Origin: Taenia hydatigena
Lineage: Eukaryota > Platyhelminthes > Cestoda > Cyclophyllidea > Taeniidae
Direction: 5' to 3'
NCBI GenBank assembly: GCA_036345935.2
Contig: JADWOT020000005.1
Coordinates: 19,880,369 to 19,944,368, forward strand
DNA: 64,000 bases
Part shown: in pieces, positions 22,543 to 34,500 of the stretch
Position numbering within the stretch: the stretch's first letter is position 1
Layout of the letters: each line of letters starts with the position of its first letter
Made by a program: the position numbers and the translations under genes
The notes under the pieces: model-generated
Seen by the model: only the letters and a program-made list of their open reading frames with translations
What the model was told of the DNA's origin: nothing
The model's database searches: none

Positions 22543-25500
22543 ATGTGTGCTCCTGCAGAAAAGACCAAGCCGCTGAGTGAAGAGCAGATAGTTGAGGGGT
22601 TTCAGAAGCTGCGTTATGAGCAAAGAGCGATAGCTAACAAGATCACTGGGCTCGAAATGGACCAAAGAGAGCATAAGTATGTGAACAGCTATATGATATG
22701 ACACTATCTTGATACAAGTTATCGTATGGGTATGTCATCAATGCAGTGCTATTTGTCCTTCAGCTTGATCAGCACTTTTTTCAAAGACCAAAGAGGTTTT
22801 CAAAAAGACCTTTTCTAATTTTCTCATATTTTTTAAATATTTGATGAATGAAAACCTGTTTGACTTGATAAAATTTCAGTTGTATTAAATGGACCGATGT
22901 CCGGTTCTTTTATGTTTCTCCCAATTTCTTTTAAAGGCACTTTTTCGTCTGCTCCTATATCTGCCCTTTTACCTGCAAATCGGCAGTTCCGCAGCATAAA
23001 CGCTATCAGAATTTATCACCGCTTTTGCAAGTATTTTATTTAAGTATTTTTAATGATTATGTTCCCTTGTAGTATGGTCATCAAGGTGTTAAAGAATGTC
23101 GATCCCGAGCGCAAATGCTTCCGATTGATCGATGGCGTACTTGTTGAGCGTCAGGTCAAACATGTCCTTCCTGCACTTGTGGCAAATGAAAAGAAGGCAA
23201 GTCCACTTTGCCCACTATAATGTTGTAGTCAAAATCTATGAAGCATTATAGTTCTTCAAGTAAGAGATTTGGACTTATTATTACTGCAAAACTAAATTTT
23301 TTCCGTAACTGTTGGCTCCGTTTTGGGCTCTATTTGTGAGATTCGCTAGGTTTTTTAAGTTGATGTGGAACATTATTCATTCTTTGCGCGACCCATAGAG
23401 GTGTGGAGCGTAGGCACACCTTGCCTTTTTGTCTGTAGAAGTTTCCAAATAATCTGGCATGGCTTGGCGACTGTTGAATCACGTCTCAACGGAAATGTTG
23501 GTGGATCGCCAGGATGTTGTAAACCCGATTCTTGTAGGGGCCTCTTTGCTCCAGTCCTGCAAGTTTTTTTCACATTGTAAGTATTGGCAATACGTTTTGT
23601 TCTGAAATGCCATCATCTCCCAACGAGACGGTGGTCTTGAGTTTTGTGTTCTGTCTTCTCGCTAGCCGTTACCTTGATGGGTACCATTTTCATGGTCCAT
23701 CAGATTTTAATTTTCATCTGAACGAATTATAATCGGAAGCACAATTTATTGCTCCAGGCTTAAGCATCACTGGGCATTATTTTTGGGCTCAAGTTCTAGT
23801 CACTTCTAGTTTGATCTATGGCATCTGTCAAGGTGGTTCTCAAGAATCTTTCCTTGAATTCATATTTACTCCATGACAAGTCCGTATTTTGTTCTTGTTT
23901 TTAAGTATTGTGGATTTATAACTGCCCATAATTCTTCCAAGAAGAGTGGTGGTGCCATAAGTGAATTAAAAGCCAGCATCTTACTTCTTGTGCTTTAGGC
24001 ACACACACATATATATATATGTGGCCAGTTTGCACGAATTTGTGGGCTTCTAAACTCATAGTGGCCTTGTCTTTGGCGAAAATATCACAGCTTAATGCAT
24101 GCTATTTATATGTTTTCTCGTAACGAATTGACCATCTAAGGAACTTTTTAGTGCTGGTTACCCTATCTAAGTCTATTTTTTTTAATTGCCGTCATTCTCA
24201 CATACATTAAAATCGCAGAATTCATTGTTTTTTGTCTGAGGATTTGCCCTCCTTCATTTGAATTGACGGTTGCTTTTTGTGGTCAGAAGCACCAGTAATC
24301 CGATCAATGTTATTGGTTGGGATGTTTTTGGATTCCCCTGTGTCTCAGTTAACAAAGTCTGCCGTTGTCTCAACTAAGCCGGCATTTTAGTTTGGGCAGT
24401 CAGATGTGCTCCAATTGTTTGGTCGTCACTTCACGTTCTCTTATAGTTAGCTTCTTGTGACCGCGTTCCCTCCGTTTTTGCTGTTTCCTCAATTTTTTCT
24501 TGTTAACGTTTTTTTACACAGGCACGAAACCCCTTCAAACCGTGTACTATGTCTCACACGTTTCCATCATTTTAGACTTCGCAGAATTAATGTGATTCTG
24601 ACTTCTCTCTAGTCTGTTTGTTGGAAATGAGTCATTTTGACCGAATCATCAGTAGCCTTTTTTCATCTGCGACGCAATTAGTTTCGTAGACGAGCAGGCG
24701 TACTAACCAGTGACAAGGAAGAACATTTAGTGTAGTGTGATGTATTGTGTGCGAATGGGGTGATTAGCTCCGCCTTTTTGCATTTGCGAAAGTTCATCCC
24801 ACCTCCCACGCATAAATTCGCACTTCCGCTCCATGTTAACTGCTCTTTTCCGTTGCCTTCTGGATCCGAGAAATTGGAAATAATTTTCTCTGCCAGGGCC
24901 ATACTTTATCCTGTTTGGGCAAGCAATTAAATCACTTGAGAATCAATATGCTATCAATATGTTTTCTCCACAATATAATCGCAGTTGAAAGTCGTGTTTT
25001 TTATATGATAACTTTCGAAAATTGCTTTTCAACTATCCGTGCTTCTCCCTTGAAATGAAACCACATTAGCGTGTTTTATTTCCTTACTTCTGGACGTGAA
25101 TTTTTCCCATAATCAATTGGCTTTTTTTGTTTTATTCGTTAGGTGTTGAAGGGTTACACTTTTAAAGGCGTTTCCTTCAAAAGGATTTTTTAGCTCTTTG
25201 AATACTTAGTCTTGGAATGCTTCTTGACGTTTTTCCCAAACGAATGACGCGATAAATAACGGAGTTTGCTAGATTTTTTATGTTGGGCGAATTTTCATGG
25301 CGGGAACTGAAATTTTTAATTGTGACTTAGTTCTAACGTAGTATTGAAGATGCGGATTTACACCTTTTCGTGTCAATTGTTCAACTTTAGATCGTGAGAT
25401 TTTACCCGTGGTTAATTAATCATTTGCGGCCTGGATCATCCCACGCACCTCTTACCACCCTTTAGAGCTTTCCTAAGGTTCAAATCAATGTGCTTGTTTC

Positions 25501-26777
25501 GCTTACTAATCATTAGATTGTTTCTTCACTCTCGGACTGTTTTTGTCTGCATTTTTTGAACTATCTAAATGAACTCAGTTTAATGGCCTCAAAACGTGAT
25601 GTGGCCGTTGGCGCTTCAAAATTAAGCCCTTCCGCGCAGGCAATTTTGCTATTAAATGGACGTTAGGGGAGATATAAACCACTTCGCTTTTAATTCCCTC
25701 ATTTTGGGTGATAAAATAGGCTCGTGGGCTTTCGAGACATTGCGACCTGTTAATTCTCCCCTGAATTGATGACAACTTGCTCCGAATTTCACATTTCGCA
25801 TAGCTTTTTCGTTTTTGGAAGCCGCCACCATTCCAACTTTACTTTTCCTTCCCATTTATCGAGTCAATTGAACTTGTGTTTGTCTAATGGCAGAGCTAAG
25901 GTGACCAGCTTCGTTTAGGCCTTGGAGAAATGCTTTCAAGGCCATACGAACTTTTGGCCGTGCCTATCTCCCCTCAAAGTGGGGTATGTGATCGCACGAG
26001 AAAGTTTTACATCATTCATGAGTGAACTTTCTTCCATTTGACAGGCCCAAAAGGGGCCTTTTTCTCGCACATTTTCGAGTCTTATCGTACTGAGTAAGCT
26101 GGTAGATGAATAAGTTGCAGTCGCAATTGTCGTTTGAACTTTAAGAAGTGAACGACTCTGCCTGCAGGCCACCATATGTACACACACGCACATGCAAAGC
26201 GATCATATTCTTTTGGGGAGAGAGTATGTTCGTTGAGTACCGGAATACAAATGCCATTTGTTATCACAAGACAGTTAGCAGATAATCTAGGGCCGACGCA
26301 CTTTTCTAAGGTGAAAGGTGTGAAGAACAAATCGTTAGACTGGACTTTATTGTCATTCGATGATAATAGTCCAGATGAAATGGTTGGAAAATAATGAGGT
26401 CTCAAGCCACCTTGAAAGTAATCGCCCTGAGGTTTGGTGTTGTATTCGACGTGGGATCTGATATTCCATGCTTTGATTCGCTTTTAAAGTTTGAAGAATC
26501 TCGTTCCCTCATTAAATATTGTTTGGTTTGAGGCTTATTTAATTATTTTTTTCCTTCTCCATAGATGGCTGAGGCTCTAGAGGTTCTGCGACGTCAGTTC
26601 GACGAGAAGGGAGTGGAACTGCAGGCCTACAAGGAGGAACACAAGATCCGATTGGCTGGTGAGGACCCTGTTGACAATGGTAGTGCTGGCACTGGTACCA
26701 GTGGCAGCGGCAGTGGTGAAAAGGGTGGTGGCGGTGCTTCCTCAGCCTCCGCTTCCTCCGGAGTCCTTGTCACGTAG
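22543..26777 (+). CDS. PFDN2: Prefoldin subunit 2, three exons, 156 aa
   Basis: This is a beta-type subunit of the hexameric prefoldin chaperone, which hands nascent actin and tubulin to the CCT chaperonin in the cytosol. Exons: 22543-22676, 23073-23196, 26565-26777. The first coiled-coil arm is EEQIVEGFQKLRYEQRAIAN, the central beta-hairpin region is KCFRLIDGVLVERQVKHVLP, and the second helix is LRRQFDEKGVELQAYKEEH followed by IRLAGED. The tail SSGVLVT closely matches the SAGVLVS tail of human PFDN2. The length equals the family norm (human 154 aa). The tail between the second helix and the end is a Gly/Ser-rich insert. Exon 1 leaves in phase 2 and exon 2 in phase 0. The start codon is the first ATG in frame and gives the expected length. 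Confidence 0.96.
23197..26564 (+). other. PFDN2 intron 2 with GC-AG splice sites, 3.4 kb
   Basis: The exon 2 boundary reads AAG|GCAAGT and the 3' end CCATAG|ATGGCT. Reading frame and homology require phase 0 at AAG, so no nearby GT donor works. GC donors with an otherwise perfect AAG|GCAAGT context are a known minority class. The intron contains no recognisable gene. It has a CA/TA simple repeat near 24001-24020. Confidence 0.8.
24001..24020. repeat. CA/TA dinucleotide microsatellite in PFDN2 intron 2
   Basis: Five CA-type units are followed by TA units. It is simple sequence with no function suggested by its position deep in the intron. Confidence 0.7.
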
Positions 26778-28325
26778 ACCGGCTCCTTCCTCTCCCTCCC
26801 CGTCCCCTACATTCCACTCCCTTACCCTTTCACCTTTTCCTGACTCCACTCTTCAACTTCTACTCCTGTCGCTTTTGTGTGTGTCCTCCTTGCCTGAACC
26901 AATGTGTACGCGCGCGCTCCTCTGTAACCTACTTAATTAACTTTGTAAGTAGCTGTTGCAGATGTTGATCTGCTGGTTTTATTTATGTCTCCTGCGTCGG
27001 GAGGGCGGGTTGTTGCGACCAGGTTGTGTGCAGACTTTTTGATTCTCTCGCGTTTCTGCTGTCAGTTTTTGTCGTACCACTTAAATCATTAATCTTCGAG
27101 CTCAGCCAACCAGCAGTGGAACTCGGGCATCAACATACCGCGTAAGCAAAACCGTTGCAAAAAGATGGCGGTTGGCTGAAGCTCTCGGATACTGCGCTAA
27201 GTCCTTGGAAAGCGAAAGTGGGCATGAGTGGATGCGTTTGCAGAGACACATGACGGAAGGGGCTGTCAAAACCGCCTCAATGGTCAAAATTTGCTACGGT
27301 CTCGAGTTCGGAAATCGCAACTAGTTGGAAGCATTGAATCGCATTATCCAGTGAAAGTGGTGCAGGATGTTGGGTGTCCCTCAAACAGGTGATCTAACGA
27401 CAACAGAGGAAGAAGGGGCGGGAGAGGGGTGATGAGCTCGTAAACGTCATCTTACCTTGAGCAAATTTTCCACAACAACACCGGAGTGCAAGGGTGCTTA
27501 AGCTGTTTAAAGTCTTACAGCCATTCACAAAGTTCAAAGATCTCTCGCGGCAATGAAAACTGGGTGAACCCCGGTCCAGAGGAGGGTAGACCACACGGCA
27601 AAGGTAGGTATCTACTCTCACGTTTTTAGCTACGCTTGTGACCTCTCTCAGAGCGATCTCCTAGCCCTACGCACCCGAGAGTCACTCGGAAAGAAAGCTC
27701 GAAATACTCATGGCAGCTTCTCGTGAGAAAATGAAATAGTAGGATCCAACCAAGTTTAGATTTAAACTAAAAAACAGGACGAACTGCAAGAAAACTGAAG
27801 TAGGATACGTAAGTACATCCGATATTATCGTGAAAGCACTGCGTGAAAATGGAAGACTCCATACAAATGAGTTATATATTTTAGCACCCTCCGCTGTGAC
27901 AGTTCGTCCGGTCTTCGTTTGTAAATCGCTTCACCAGATATCACTTAGAAACCAGCAAAACGGCATGAGAGGCAGAGCAACGAGAAGAAATGGGTGGAGG
28001 GAATAAGTCACAGGGGTTTGTTGGAGTATGAGTAATTGAAGACGATACACAGACGCACGCACATACGTGGGAGGTAAAGTGAATTCGAAAGGCGAACGTA
28101 AGAGTTGGTCAACTAAAAGTGGATGTTAAAGTCTCACTCCTAGTATCATACACAAATATGTGAAGAGTGAGAAAGGGAACAAACTACAGCTCTTCGGTTA
28201 AGTGTAGTATCCATAATGGCGGCAGAATGTCACGTGTGTGCATTTTGAGCGAAAGATGAGCGGGAAATGTGCCTCCTCGCGCTACGAGGAGGCCGGCTAC
28301 ACCTAAAGCACAGGAGAGTGCTGAT
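26778..28325. other. Convergent intergenic region between PFDN2 and the repeat-protein gene
   Basis: This region must hold the 3' UTRs of PFDN2 (plus strand) and of the repeat-protein gene (minus strand). I saw no AATAAA in the expected place for either gene and no additional coding exon. A pyrimidine-rich run directly follows the PFDN2 stop. Confidence 0.5.
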
Positions 28326-28534
28326 CTACTCGTCCACACCAAATATGGCTTCCATGCGTCGAAGCACGCTCTGCACAACCTGTCGTAGGACTGAGGGCTT
28401 CGAGGACTCCTCATTTTCGTCGGAGTACGCAGGTGTCTTTCTCTTTGGTTTCGGAGCTTTCCCAAAAACCGATTTTACCTCGTCATCATCACTGTCACTG
28501 TCAAGTACTGGTCGCTTCTTCGCCGGCCCTTTCT
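28326..28534 (-). CDS. Probable last coding exon of the repeat-protein gene
   Basis: The acceptor CTTTCAG|AGAAAGG, phase 1, joins exactly to exon 21 across 3.3 kb. The exon encodes [20 protein letters not shown], basic APKPKRK, and a helix-like tail [19 protein letters not shown] before TAG. The mix of acidic serine clusters and basic patches also resembles nuclear protein tails, so this exon might belong to another gene. No other coding exon was found nearby on this strand to host it. Confidence 0.6.
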
Positions 28535-31500
28535 CTGAAAGAAAACGAGTGTACAAATATTGCGCTTTCTAGTCAATTAGATTTGGTCATTGTTCGTGCA
28601 TAATGACATGCGGGTGAAGGGAACTCTAACAGGGTATAAATAGGCCACCGAGGCTCCTCAAAAGAGGCGGGATTTTGACTGGATCAAGCACAGCGTCAAA
28701 ACGAAGATGACTTAACATATCCTAAAAATGGAGTACCATGGTCACTATCAAAGATAGAAATATACGTCTCTTCCCTTGGTCGAAAACATAAAAATCAAAG
28801 GATAAGGGCCTTGCAAGGCAACAAAACAAAAAAGCGCCAGAATTTTATGCAATTTTGGAGGGATTTACGCCCTAACGAGGGCCGCACGGCAGCAAAACGT
28901 CCAATTAGTCTCGAACTACCCGGACAAAGAAAACAGGAAAGCCAAAAGTTAAGTGCTACCACTTTGGCAGCATTAAGGGGTCGCCATTCAACCTACAACC
29001 TTTTGTCTAAGAGCCTCAAATGTGCACAAGGCAGCCAAGATGTGTGCTGTTTTTAATGCACTTCCCTGCAACGACTTGTAGTAAGTTCTACAGATGATTG
29101 AATATGCCTACCTCATGGAGCAGACGGTTTTGCACCAGTCAGACCTCACGAATTGGCAGCCCTGTCTGATGGACGTGATTCAAGTCTGCTCACCTTATGC
29201 ATCGAGTTTGACTCGATGAAGGAGCTGTGATATCAAATTCAAAGGGGGTGATAAGAGTGTCCTGCTTAAACAAACGTCGGTGATAAATCATTCAAAGATA
29301 GGCGCATCACGTTGAGTAGATATTTTAGTCTTGGTTACAAAACCTTTTAGATAATTTTGACCAAAGCCATTTAAGATCAGCGCGTCAAAACCTCCAGTTT
29401 TATTTTTAGTGGATGATGCAACAATTGATTGACATCTACATCCACTGAAAGGGGAAAGGCGAAAGTATTTTAAGACTCCGTACACTTAGTGAAATAGAGT
29501 TCAGTAGAAACCATGAGCATCTGCCATTTTTTGGACAAACTTTCAAGGATTTTCTTAGAAGAGGAAGATGTAGTCTCCATAATTACGCATTTTGTAAGAT
29601 TAATTAAGAGAAAAACAGCAATGGACACTGCTATATTGATTCACGCTGTTTCAGTAGCAACACAGTGACAGCTTTTGACTGCTAGTTATTTGCTATGTTT
29701 TTGTGGCAATATCAAGAGGTATTCAGGCCTTCAACGCAGCATTCCTGACGAAGCAGATCTCTGCTTAGACCGACATCAGGAGACACCGAAGCCATGCTTA
29801 GGCAAGGCGATAGGAGAGACTGGAGCACCATGGGCGGTTATTATTACCATTAATTGATTAGCAGGCGCTGGTGGCGCCCTCGTCAACTCAACGAACCTGA
29901 GAGCATTGGACTCAGGGTGATTTGAATATGCGCTCGGATGGTGGATAGGAGGTAGGAATTACTCAGTGCCTCATCGTCTCCTGCCTTCTTCACCTTCCTC
30001 CTCGATTTCATCACTTTGGCTGTAAGAAATAAGGCGTGTTTTCGTTATGTCTTTGTCAACCACGGGCTCAATCTTTCAAAGCATATGTCTACGGGAAGAT
30101 GGAACAAGGATTTCCTGCGCAAATCAAGTTCCAGAAAGGTGGATCGTGTAATACTGGATTGGCTCAACGTCTCACAGAGATAAGTCTCTCTTTTTCCCTT
30201 TTCGTAATGAAGCTATTTCGCAACATTTTCAAGTTCGTAACATCGACAGATTCATCACAACTGTTGTTTCGTTTCAGTCAGTAAACGAATCCATAAAGGG
30301 ATCTGCTAACCAAAAGTAGGATCCAATGCATTCACAAACTAGGACGTTTAGGTTACGTGCTTGATAAAACGACCAAAACAAAACAAGGCTTTTTAGATTT
30401 GGAGATGGGGGATGATGAGATCGGTGTTGCAATCCAAGTATTCGCGCATTTAGAGAAACCTCGGTATTGAAGACAATCAGTGGGAGGAAAATTGTCCTCC
30501 GCGTTGCAAAATCCAAATTCATTTCGATAGGAGTTATCAATGTCACTAACGACCTAAGCGATCATACACCAGGGCATCGAGGATTGAACGGATCCAATCA
30601 TTTGGCGCATAGGTGTAGAGAGGATCGATCAAGGCATGCATATTTAGGCCATCCAAGGCTGATTCGCCCTAAATATTCCATTTTGCGACTGAAAAAGTGC
30701 TTTAGAGGTCCAAATGGGATTTGCTTTAGGGGCTGAAAGTGAAACTAAAATTATAACCAAATAAAAAAGGGGCAACGAACACTGAGGAACTTAAAGCGAA
30801 TCCACATTTGCCTTAATTGATAGGGCAAGAGTTTCTTCCGCGAAAAAAAGAGGCCGAGATATTTAAAATAATAGATTCTTAGACTAAATTTAAAGTCGCT
30901 AACTCACTTCTGCGCGTATTTAAAATTCTTCCCTTTCAGGCAAAGTTAAATTAAGAATTAATTTTGTCTCGAACATTAAGCGATTTGAGAGAAAAATTTG
31001 TCTCTTTCCTATTATTCATAACATCTGATCCCCTTTTAACGAGAGTAGACATTCATTTTGAGTTGTGAACTAACGAGCATAGCAGATAAACTATGATCTA
31101 CATCAACGGTCATGCGATTACCGGGTTTGATCGATGGCTTAGTGATAGTGTGGGGGGCTAAAATTCACGGAAGTGCGATCAGAATGAAGCCTTGAGCATG
31201 CATGGAAGTAGAGGGCATAAGGCTACACTAAAATTACTCAGATCGACGGCCGGTTTTGACGGCTTTGTGGTTGTAGGCGGTTTCGCGGTCACTGATTTCC
31301 CAACTGAAATGCACAAAATGCCGGAGGACATTATACCTTTTCTGTGAAAGGATATTTGATAGGAAGCATGGATTGGAAAGGGAATTAATTTACCACTTGT
31401 GTCCTGGTTCCTCAGTGCCAATGCAGCAGTGCATTTGCAATTCAGAAATGAATGAATGTGAAACTTTATTTGATCAGTCTCCAAGCACAACAAGCGAAGA

Positions 31501-34500
31501 TCGTACAATAATGTCGAGCACAAACAAAAGGCTGATAAAATCACTTTCTTCCTTTGCACTACTTGATCGCAAGAACAAAATTGGCTTTGGTACTTCAGAA
31601 GTGATGTTATCAACTTTTTCTCGGTGATGTTCTATACTGAACTTGGAATGTTAAAGTTAGCCAAATTTCTACCAATTTCTGTAATATAACGCATTTGCGA
31701 GATTCCGATAACCAGCTACTTGGCTAATCGATCAGAGCAAAACAAACCAATAAAAAAGGCCCAGAAGACCGCTAGCCAATCAGCAAAAAGGTGAAGATAG
31801 CTCACCAATCTTGGTAGGTGGCGGTGGGATTTTTCTGGGAGGTTGAGTCTTCTCCTGTTTGTCAGGAATCCCATCCCCATCAGAATCCTCCTTATCATCA
31901 GGAACACCATCCCCATCATCGTCACTATCGAGATAGTCAGGGATCCCGTCGTTGTCATCGTCAGTGTCAAGCAGATCGATGATGCCTACGAGGGAGTACT
32001 CGAGTTAACATGTAGTGGCATGCAGGTAATCTAGTTTTCTTCGATTCGACTTCTATACTGGTGGCATATAACTCTAACATCAATGCTACCGGTCTCTCAC
32101 CTCCCTAGTAGGCTTGTAACGGGATGATTTGACTACGCGTTCAGGGTTATTTCAAATCGCACAACGCTACAATTGCACGAGGGTTAAGTGATTTCAAGTA
32201 GGCCACTAAGCTCCATGGGTGAAGTTATTCGAACCAATAAAAGAACCGACGCACCATCACCATCGGAATCCTTCATTTCCATCGCGTCAGGCACAGAATT
32301 CATATTTTCATCTTCCTCATCGTCTGGAATTCCTGCAATATTTCAAAACAAATTGAATCAGGTAATATCAAAGCACATACCTCACCTCCTTGGCTAATAT
32401 CCATGATCATAGCAAATTTCTTAAAGTTTCAAGCTCAACAGAATTGCACCGGGGTGATTTTAAATGGAAAGCGCAAAGAAAAGTGGAAAAGCTAAAATTT
32501 GCCCCTACCATCATTATCATCGTCATCGTCGAGATGATCAGGGATCCCATCATTGTCATCATCTTCATCAAGATAATCAGGTATTCCATCCCCATCAGTA
32601 TCCTTTGCCTCCAAATAATCCAACATTTGATTTCCATCTTTGTCCTCGTAGATATCCGGTATCCCATCGTTGTCATCATCATCGTCTACCAAGATCAAAA
32701 TCAGAAGTAACAGCATATCATTTCCAAAGCTATCCAGATCACTGCTAACTCAAGTTGAAAAATTGTTTGCTTAAAAGGATAAATTTTAAGCTTTGATTTG
32801 AATGCTGCTGTGCTGCGGTAATCATCAACATCGTGCACTGCACCAGTCATGCGACCTAAATTAAACGGAGACGCTACTTAAGTTAAATAAGTACAATTAG
32901 TGCGCACGGTTATCCACAAGTACAGTGCACAAGGAGGAATAAATCACAAAGCACGTCTCGGAAGCAGACAGGCAGGTGAAAGCAGACCGTCCAAGAGTTG
33001 CGTGTGCGTGTGGGTGCATATTTCCACAGACAATGCTGCGTGCGTGCAGAGTGAAGGGATATGGAGTACCTTCAACATCTGGAATTCCATCATTGTCGTC
33101 GTCTTCATCATAGAGGTCTATCACTCCATCTCCGTCAGTATCTTTCATTTCTAAATGATCTGGACGCCAGTTCTTATTTTTGTCAATCACTAAAAGAGGA
33201 AAAAAAAATTAATAAAACTGTTCTGTCTTTTTACTTCAAATAAAAAAATGGGCAGCAACTGCTGACCTACCCTTTTTAAGTTCAACTATCGGTTTCTTGG
33301 AAAATTTAGCAGAAGTTACTGGCGGGGATTCCCTTTTTCCACGAAAGGTCGGAGAGTCCTCATCAAGGTAGTCGGGGATTCCGTCACCGTCCTCATCTTC
33401 CTGATAGTCTGGAATGCCGTCGCCATCAGAATCACCTTCAAGATCATCAGGAATGCCGTTACCATCATCGTCATCATCAAGATCATCGGGAATCCCATCA
33501 TTGTCGTCATCATCATCTAGATAATCAGGGATTCCATCACCATCAGCATCTTCTTTGTAGTCAGGAATCCCATCTCCATCCGAATCACCTTCCAGGTAAT
33601 CCGGAATACCGTTACCATTGTCATCAATGTCCAAGGCATCCGGGACCCCATCATTATCATCATCATCATCGAGGTAATCAGGTATCCCATCACCGTCACT
33701 GTCTTCTTTATCATCTGGAACTCCATCCCCGTCATCATCATCATCCTCAGTATCTGGAATCCCATCGTTATCATCGTCATCATCCAGATAATCAGGAATC
33801 CCATCACCATCAGAATCCTTCATATAATCTAGAATCCCATCACCGTCTGAATCACCCTCCAGATGATCTGGGATTCCGTTTCCATCAGAATCATCGTCAA
33901 GATAGTCGGGAATACCATCACCATCTTCATCTTCTTCGTAGTCGGGAATTCCATCTCCATCTGAGTCTTTTTCTAGATAGTCAGGAATCCCATTCCCATC
34001 CACATCAGCGTCAAGCTGATCTGGTATTCCATCGTTATCGTCATCCTCATCCAGATAGTCTGGGACACCGTCACCATCCGAGTCTTCGAGGTAGTCGGGA
34101 ATGCCATCACCATCGTTGTCACCTTCCAAATGATCTGGGATTCCGTCACCGTCGGAGTCTTCATCTAAGTAGTCAGGAATCCCATCACCATCCTCATCTT
34201 CCATATAATCTGGAATACCGTCTCCATCACTATCGCCTTCCAAGTAATCAGGAACTCCATTCCCATCATCATCGTCCTCATCGTCATCGACCCCATCACC
34301 ATCCACATCATCGTCTAGGTAGTCAGGAATCCCATCACCATCTTGGTCTTCCATATAATCAGGAACCCCATCTCCATCAGTGTCACCTTCTAGATCGTCT
34401 GGAATCCCATCACCATCTTCATCTTTCATTCTCCTCGCTTTCAAACGCTTCCATGATGGCCTATTCTTCTTTCGATTGTCCTTTTTATCCATGTAATCTG

